A stretch of DNA of 64,000 bases from positions 1 to 64,000 of the forward strand of contig NZ_JAASAG010000018.1 in the NCBI RefSeq assembly GCF_012726265.1. Reading direction: 5' to 3'. A program made the position numbers and the translations under genes. The DNA comes from Streptomyces sp. HNM0575. Its GTDB lineage: Bacteria > Actinomycetota > Actinomycetes > Streptomycetales > Streptomycetaceae. The notes under the pieces are model-generated. The model saw nothing but the letters and a program-made list of their open reading frames with translations, was not told the DNA's origin and ran no database searches. This document shows, piece by piece, positions 58,946 through 64,000 of the stretch (within the stretch, counting starts at the first letter, position 1; each line of letters starts with the position of its first letter).

Positions 58946-59851
58946 GTGCGATTCGGCGTCAACATAATCAACTTCGGTACGGGCGCGGACCCTTCGACCC
59001 TGCTGCGCTGGGCCCGCTACGCCGAGGAGCGCGGCTTCGGCTTCGCGATGATCTCCGACCACGTCGCGGTCACTCCCGAGGTCGCCGGGCAGTACGAGGC
59101 GCCGTTCTACGATCCGTTCACCACGCTGGCCTGGCTCGCGGGCCGCACCGAGCGCATCGAGCTGGGCACCACCGTCACCGTGCTGCCTTTCCGGCATCCG
59201 CTGCTGACGGCGCGCGCCACGGCGAACATCGACAGATTCAGCGGCGGACGTCTCATCGTCGGCGTCGGCGTGAGCTGGAGCGAGAGCGAGTACCGGGCAC
59301 TGGGTGTGGACTACCGGCGGCGCGGAGCGATCACCGACGAGCATCTGGACGTCGTCACAAGGGCATGGCGGCACGAGAAGATCTCCCACCACGGCGAGTT
59401 CGTCTCCTTCGACGACGTCGCCACGGGGCCGCTGCCGCTGCGCGTGCCCCCGGTATGGGTCGGCGGCGCCAGCAGGGCGGCGCTGCGCCGGGCCGTGAGA
59501 CACGGTGACGCCTGGCATCCGCTCAACCAGCGCATGGACTTCTACCGCGTGCGGGGCCTTCCGGCGCTGCGCCGCATCGCGGAGGAGGAGGGGCGCCCCG
59601 TACCGGAGTTCGCGCCGCGGCTGCCGCTGCTGCTGACGGACTCGCCGCTGGAGGAGGAGACCCGTCTGGCCGGGCAGGGCACCCTCGGCCAGATCAGGCG
59701 CGACCTGGACGAGCTCGCCGAACTGGGTGCCGCCCACGTCCTGTTCGACACCTACCGCGGGGAGCCCGCCTCGATGCGGCCGCAGCAGGAGGACGAGCGG
59801 CTGCTGGAGACCGTCGCCGAGTACGCGCTGGGGCCGACCGGCGACGGCTGA
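58946..59851 (+). CDS. Luciferase-like (LLM class) F420-dependent oxidoreductase
   Basis: A 301-residue TIM-barrel protein of the bacterial luciferase-like class: MRFGVNIINFG, ISDHVAVTPE, ELGTTVTVLPFRHPLLTARATANIDRFSGGRL, GVGVSWSESEY and PPVWVGGAS. The pattern fits the F420-dependent subgroup found in actinomycetes rather than FMN luciferases, though cofactor choice is inferred. Substrate unknown. GTG start at 58946 with GGAGAGG upstream. Divergent from the TetR gene and possibly controlled by its palindromic operator. Confidence 0.88.
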   Translation: MRFGVNIINFGTGADPSTLLRWARYAEERGFGFAMISDHVAVTPEVAGQYEAPFYDPFTTLAWLAGRTERIELGTTVTVLPFRHPLLTARATANIDRFSGGRLIVGVGVSWSESEYRALGVDYRRRGAITDEHLDVVTRAWRHEKISHHGEFVSFDDVATGPLPLRVPPVWVGGASRAALRRAVRHGDAWHPLNQRMDFYRVRGLPALRRIAEEEGRPVPEFAPRLPLLLTDSPLEEETRLAGQGTLGQIRRDLDELAELGAAHVLFDTYRGEPASMRPQQEDERLLETVAEYALGPTGDG

Positions 59852-60037
59852 TCAGGGCGGTGCGACGGCCGGCCCGGCACCCGGACGCGGCCACGGGATA
59901 CGGGGCTTTGCTCCCGGGCCGTGGCCTGCGCGATCCGGAATATGCACTCCGTACAGTGGTTCCCAAGGTCCCGGCCCCCGGCGGGTCGCCCTCGCCGGGA
60001 GCCAAGCCACCGAGGAACGAGGAACGAGGAACGCCGC

Positions 60038-60865
60038 GTGAGCACTCGACCCGAAGTCACCCTCAACAACGGAATCCGCATGCCGCAGCTCGGCTTCGGC
60101 GTCTACAAGGTGCCGGAGGACGAGACGCAGAGCGTGGTCGCCTACGCGCTGGAAGTCGGCTACCGCAGCATCGACACCGCGGCCCTCTACCGGAACGAGG
60201 CGGGCACCGGCCGCGCCCTTTCCGCGTCGGGAATCCCGCGTGAAGAGCTGTTCGTGACCACGAAGCTGTGGAACACCGACCAGGGCCACGACGACGCGCT
60301 GCGCGCCTTCGACACGTCGCTTTCGAAGCTGGGCCTGGACTACGTGGACCTCTACCTCATCCACTGGCCGCTGCCCGCCCGCGACCTGTACGTGGAGACC
60401 TGGCGCGCGCTGGAGAAGATCTACGCCGAGGGCCGGGCCAGGGCGATCGGCGTCTCCAACTTCCAGCCCGCCCATCTGCGCAGGCTCACGCAGGAGAGCG
60501 ACGTCGTCCCCGCGGTCAACCAGATCGAGCTCCATCCGCGCCTCCAGCAGCGGGAGTTGCGTGCCTTCGACGCCGGACTCGGTGTCGCCACCGAGGCCTG
60601 GTCGCCGCTCGGCCGCGGCAACGGCGTGCTGGAGGACCCGGTCGTCGCCCGCATCGCGGAGAAGCACGGCAGGAGCGCCGCACAGGTCGTGCTCCGCTGG
60701 CACATCCAGCTGGGGAACGTGGTCATCCCCAAGTCGTCGACTCCTTCCCGTATCCGGGAGAACCTCGACGTCTTCGACTTCCAGCTCGACGGCACCGACC
60801 TCGCGGACATGGAGACGCTGGAGACCGGCGTACGCGTCGGGCCGGACCCCGACACCCTCAACTGA
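60038..60865 (+). CDS. Aldo-keto reductase (AKR5/2,5-diketogluconate reductase type)
   Basis: A 275-residue NADPH-dependent reductase with the full AKR signature: GYRSIDTAALYRNE (catalytic Asp and Tyr), VTTKLW (Lys), LIHWP (His), IGVSNF, and VVIPKSSTPSRIREN for cofactor binding. It reduces aldehydes and ketones; the natural substrate is unknown. The GTG at 60038 is preceded by three exact copies of GAGGAAC, whose purine-rich sequence may serve as an extended ribosome site. About 186 bp separate it from the preceding oxidoreductase, so it may have its own promoter. Confidence 0.93.
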   Translation: MSTRPEVTLNNGIRMPQLGFGVYKVPEDETQSVVAYALEVGYRSIDTAALYRNEAGTGRALSASGIPREELFVTTKLWNTDQGHDDALRAFDTSLSKLGLDYVDLYLIHWPLPARDLYVETWRALEKIYAEGRARAIGVSNFQPAHLRRLTQESDVVPAVNQIELHPRLQQRELRAFDAGLGVATEAWSPLGRGNGVLEDPVVARIAEKHGRSAAQVVLRWHIQLGNVVIPKSSTPSRIRENLDVFDFQLDGTDLADMETLETGVRVGPDPDTLN

Positions 60866-61009
60866 CCGGAGGCGGCGGGCAGTTCGGGGCGCGCGCGGAA
60901 GGGCGGGGCGGCCGGGCCGCCCCGCCAGGGCCCGGGTGCCGCACGGGCCCGGGTGCCGTACGGCCCCGCCTTCGCCGCACGCTCCCGTCCTGCGCCGCAC
61001 GCCGTTCGA

Positions 61010-62008
61010 TCAGACCGACGGTCCCTGCGCCAACAGCTCCTCGATGCGCGCGAGTTCGTCGTCCGCGAAGCCCAGGCCGCTGACGGCCGCGACGCTGTCC
61101 GCGAGCTGTTCCGGACTGCTCGCGCCCACGAGCGCCGAGGTGACGCTGTCGCGCAGCACCCAGGCCAGCGCCATCTGCGCCAGCGACTGGCCGCGCTCCC
61201 GGGCCACTTCGTTCAGTCCGCGCAGCATGGCGACCGTCTCTCCGGTGATCTGGTCGCTGCTGAGGAAGGGGCTCGCCCCGGCCGCCCGCGACCCTTCGGG
61301 CACGCCGTCGAGATAGCGGCTGGAGAGAAGCCCCTGAGCGAGCGGTGAGAAGACGATGCTTCCGGCGCCGATGCCGGTCAGCGTCTCCAGCAGGCCCTGC
61401 TCCGGCTGCCGGTCGAGCATGGAGTAGCGCGGCTGGTGGATGAGGAGCGGAGTGCCCAGCCCGCCCAGGATGCGGGCGGCCTCCCGGGTCTGCTCCGGCG
61501 AGTAGTTGGAGATGCCGGCGTAGAGCGCCTTGCCCTGCTGCACGGCGGTGTGCAGCGCCCCCATCGTCTCCTCGAGCGGCGTGTCCGGGTCGGGCCGGTG
61601 CGAGTAGAAGATGTCGACGTGGTCCAGGCCCATGCGGCCGAGGCTCTGGTCGAGCGAGGCGAGGAGGCTCTTGCGGGATCCCCATTCCCCGTACGGGCCG
61701 GGCCACATGAGATGGCCCGCCTTGGTGGAGACGACGATCTCGTCACGGTAGGGGAGCAGATCCTGGCGGACGATGCGGCCGAAGGCGGTCTCCGCGGCGC
61801 CGGGCGGCGGGCCGTAGTTGTTGGCCAGGTCGAAGTGGGTGACGCCCAGGTCGAATGCGCGGCGGACGATCGCCTGCTGGCGCTCCAGCGGGCGGTCGGT
61901 GCCGAAGTTGTGCCACAGCCCCAGCGAGATCGCGGGGAGACGGAGCCCGCTGCGGCCCGTACGTCGGTAGGGCATCGAGTCGTAGCGGGCGGCGTCGGCT
62001 TCGTACAC
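61010..62008 (-). CDS. Aldo-keto reductase (YghZ/AKR14-like)
   Basis: A 332-residue AKR of the L-glyceraldehyde-3-phosphate reductase (YghZ/Mgr) group: YDSMPYRRTGRSGLRLPAIS, FDLANNYGPPPGAAE, VSTKAGHLMWPGPYG, FYSHRPDP, ISNYSPEQ and LVGASSPEQL. Catalytic Asp, Tyr, Lys and His are present. Expected to reduce small aldehydes with NADPH. The GTG at 62008 follows GGAGATCAACC. It is divergent from the LysR gene (240 bp apart), which may control it. Convergent with the other AKR gene. Confidence 0.92.
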   Translation of the reverse strand: MYEADAARYDSMPYRRTGRSGLRLPAISLGLWHNFGTDRPLERQQAIVRRAFDLGVTHFDLANNYGPPPGAAETAFGRIVRQDLLPYRDEIVVSTKAGHLMWPGPYGEWGSRKSLLASLDQSLGRMGLDHVDIFYSHRPDPDTPLEETMGALHTAVQQGKALYAGISNYSPEQTREAARILGGLGTPLLIHQPRYSMLDRQPEQGLLETLTGIGAGSIVFSPLAQGLLSSRYLDGVPEGSRAAGASPFLSSDQITGETVAMLRGLNEVARERGQSLAQMALAWVLRDSVTSALVGASSPEQLADSVAAVSGLGFADDELARIEELLAQGPSV

Positions 62009-62248
62009 GGTTGATCTCCAAGGAAGTTGCACGGGTGTCGTCGTCGCCGGCACGGCGGCCGGCGGTGAACGGGACCGGAGGATCCGGGCGTTTGGGCGTT
62101 TGGGCGTCCGGACGGGCGGACGGGCGCCGGGCCCGCGGACCGGCCCGGTGGACCCGGTGGGCCCGGTGGACCTCTCCACCCTCGCCCGCCCCGAGCCAGA
62201 CGTCCAATAGAAGAAAGCGAACGGATTGAGCGACTAGCCTTCTCAATC

Positions 62249-63166
62249 GTGGAACTACGTCATCTCGAATACTTCGTCACGGTCGCCGAGGAACGGCACT
62301 TCACCCGGGCCGCCGAGCGGCTGCTGGTCTCCCAGTCCGGACTGTCGGCCTCCGTGCGCGCCCTGGAGCGTGAACTGGGCGCCAAGCTCTTCGTACGCAC
62401 CACCCGCAGCGTCGAACTCACCGGCCCAGGCCGGGCGTTGCTCGGCGAGGCCACCCGGGCACTGGCAAACGTCCGCGCCGCGAAGGAGGCGGTCGCTGCG
62501 GCACAGGGACTGCTGCGCGGCACCCTGTCCGTCGGCACCGAGCAGTGCATAGCCGGGGTCGACGTGCCCCGGCTGCTGGCCGGATTCCGCGCGGAGCATC
62601 CCGAGGTGGAGATACGGCTGCGTCAGGCGGGGTCGCGCCTGCTGGCCGAGGACGTCGCCGCGGGACGCCTCGACCTCGCGTTCGTCGCCCTGTGCGGTCC
62701 GCCGCCGCAGGGCGTACGGCTCACACCGCTCACGAGCGAGCAGCTCGTGCTGCTCTGCCACCCCCGGCACCGGCTCGCGGGGAGCGCCGGGGGAGACGGG
62801 GCGCGCTGGGCGGAGCTGAAGGGGGAGGCGCTCGTCGACTTCCAGCCCGACTGGGGCGTACGTCAACTGACGGACCGCGCTTTCGCCGCCGCCGGGGTGG
62901 AACGGCAGGTCGCGCTGGAGGTCAATGACGTGCACAGCCTCATCGAACTGGTCGAGCAGGGCCTCGGAGTGGCCGTCGTGCCCCGGCACTTCGCGCGCAA
63001 GCCGCAGGCGGCGGGCGTGTGCGCCGTACCGCTGACGGAGGGCCCGCAGCCCGTGTGGGAGGTCTCGGTCGCCCTGCCCGCCGGCGACGCCGCGAGCCCC
63101 GCCGCACGGAAGCTGTGTGTGCTGCTGGACCTGCCGGAAGGAGAGCCGGGGCCGCAGCCGGTGTAG
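62249..63166 (+). CDS. LysR-family transcriptional regulator
   Basis: A 305-residue LysR-type regulator. The N-terminal winged helix reads RHLEYFVTVAEERHFTRAAE, then SQSGLSASVRALERELGAKLF and GRALL; the C-terminal periplasmic-binding-like effector domain spans about 90-300. GTG start at 62249. Divergent from the YghZ-like aldo-keto reductase, the usual arrangement of a LysR regulator with its target; the 240-bp region between is the likely binding site. Effector unknown. Confidence 0.93.
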   Translation: MELRHLEYFVTVAEERHFTRAAERLLVSQSGLSASVRALERELGAKLFVRTTRSVELTGPGRALLGEATRALANVRAAKEAVAAAQGLLRGTLSVGTEQCIAGVDVPRLLAGFRAEHPEVEIRLRQAGSRLLAEDVAAGRLDLAFVALCGPPPQGVRLTPLTSEQLVLLCHPRHRLAGSAGGDGARWAELKGEALVDFQPDWGVRQLTDRAFAAAGVERQVALEVNDVHSLIELVEQGLGVAVVPRHFARKPQAAGVCAVPLTEGPQPVWEVSVALPAGDAASPAARKLCVLLDLPEGEPGPQPV

Positions 63167-63212
63167 GGGGCGCCCACCGCCGCGCACCGCGGAGGCGGCC
63201 CCCGCTGCCGGG

Positions 63213-63241
63213 GTCGTCAACGGTCGTCAACGGTCGTCAAC
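63213..63241 (+). repeat. 10-bp tandem repeat GGTCGTCAAC
   Basis: Three copies of GGTCGTCAAC (63213-63241, first copy overlapping the preceding GGGGT), then a diverged ACCATCAAC. It lies in the 258-bp gap between the LysR gene and the Tat-exported protein. Possibly a regulatory or recombination remnant; nothing else is visible in the gap. Confidence 0.75.
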
Positions 63242-63424
63242 GACCATCAACACCGGTGCGCGGATGCGGTGTTGACCGGCGGGTTCGACCTGGACACCAT
63301 CGAGACTTCTGAAGTCGCGGCGATACGCGGTACGGGGGCAGGCGGCCACGCGCGCACGCCTGTACGCGACCGGCCGGCCCTGTCCGCGGCGTTCCGATCG
63401 AGACAGGTGCCCCGGGAGGGCCGA

Positions 63425-64000
63425 GTGACTCCGAGAGACCCAGCCGCCGACTCCGCAGCCGCAGCCCAAGTCGCCGCCGAAGCCCCCGCCGACTCCGCAG
63501 CCGCAGCCGGAGTTGAAGCCTCCGCCGACTCCGCAGCCGAAGCCGTGGCGCATCCCGCGGCTGGCACGGCCACCGCCGCCGCGTCCCCCGCTCCGGATGC
63601 CCGGGAACCGGACGGCGATCCGGCCGCCCGCCCCGGCAACCCGCTCTCGCGCGCCGCCCGCCTCACCCGCCGCCGCTTCCTCACCACGGCCGCCGCGGGC
63701 GCGGCCACCGCGGGCGCCGCCGGAACCGTGCTGGCCACGCCGGGCACCGCGTCCGCCGCCACCGCACCTGCCGCACCCACCGCACCCGCCGCTCCCGGCA
63801 GCGCCGCCGCGTCCCTCACCTCCCGCGCCACGCTCTCCTTCACGGCCGCCACCAACGGCGCCGCCACCCTCGCCCCCGGCGGCGACCGGCTCGTCGCCGA
63901 GGTGCAGAACGTGCTGTGGTCCGTGCCCCGCGAGGGCGGCCGGGCCGTGGCGCTCACCGGCCCCGAACTGGAGCCCACACGGCCCGAGTTCGCCCCCGAC
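63425..64000 (+). CDS. Tat-exported protein, N-terminal part (probable beta-propeller amidohydrolase)
   Basis: Open to the right edge, 192 codons visible. The GTG at 63425 follows GGGAGGG. The first 40 residues are an Ala/Ser/Asp-rich stretch made of three imperfect repeats of ADSAAAA; then a twin-arginine signal TRRRFLTT with a hydrophobic Ala/Gly-rich segment and an AxA-type cleavage region near SAATAPA. The mature start (SLTSRATLSF, LVAEVQNVLWSVPREGG, GPELEPTRPEF) resembles secreted actinomycete amidohydrolases with PD40/TolB-like propeller repeats. Export by the Tat pathway is likely; the enzymatic assignment is tentative because the catalytic domain is outside the window. Confidence 0.8.
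   Translation, partial: MTPRDPAADSAAAAQVAAEAPADSAAAAGVEASADSAAEAVAHPAAGTATAAASPAPDAREPDGDPAARPGNPLSRAARLTRRRFLTTAAAGAATAGAAGTVLATPGTASAATAPAAPTAPAAPGSAAASLTSRATLSFTAATNGAATLAPGGDRLVAEVQNVLWSVPREGGRAVALTGPELEPTRPEFAPD

Noticed and set aside
63213..63241. Possible CRISPR-like repeat
   Set aside because: Three 10-bp units without spacers; it is a simple tandem repeat, and no cas genes are present.

Overview
The window is very GC-rich, uses many GTG starts and has the strong third-position G/C codon bias of an actinomycete. The SARP-type regulator with a TTA codon, the small DUF5133-like protein and the modular polyketide genes all point to Streptomyces or a close relative (inference; no rRNA or tRNA is visible here).

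Positions 1-48589 are the right-hand part of a type I modular polyketide (PKS) gene cluster that continues beyond the left edge. A rightward PKS operon (1-35270) holds the tail of one subunit (module A), a cytochrome P450, and four more PKS subunits carrying modules B to F. Module F ends in a thioesterase, so this is the terminal half of the assembly line. A small DUF1579-like protein and a second P450 complete the operon, and two perfect hairpins (35278-35397) close it. Read colinearly, the domains predict a chain end of: C2 methyl, C3 and C4 methylene, C5 hydroxyl, C6 methyl with C6=C7 double bond, C8 bearing an unassigned (possibly ethyl) substituent, C9 ketone, C10-C12 methylene, C13 hydroxyl. 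Module C is unusual in its AT, KR and ACP.

Two leftward transcription units face the PKS operon. Unit 1 (43616 to 38309) encodes a P450, a second DUF1579-like protein, a carboxymuconolactone decarboxylase-family protein, a stand-alone ketosynthase and a fused CoA-transferase. Unit 2 (37958 to 35407) encodes a CPA2 cation/proton antiporter and a fourth P450. Both units have a near-identical 15-bp element in their upstream region. An exporter of the DHA2 family (44105-45607) and a large SARP/cyclase-like/AAA regulator (45662-48589) mark the apparent right border. I do not recognise the product. Four P450s, the antiporter and the ketosynthase/CoA-transferase set suggest a heavily oxidised, possibly acidic or ion-binding polyketide with an unusual extra acyl-handling step.

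From about 48.9 kb rightward the genes look like ordinary chromosomal neighbours: a small membrane protein, a RibD/DHFR-like reductase, a penicillin-acylase-family hydrolase, an endonuclease/exonuclease/phosphatase-fold protein, a membrane PP2C phosphatase, a DUF5133-like protein, propionyl-CoA synthetase, a TetR regulator with a clear palindromic operator, an F420-type luciferase-like oxidoreductase, two aldo-keto reductases, a LysR regulator, and the start of a Tat-exported protein cut by the right edge. No CRISPR array, insertion sequence, tRNA or rRNA was seen.
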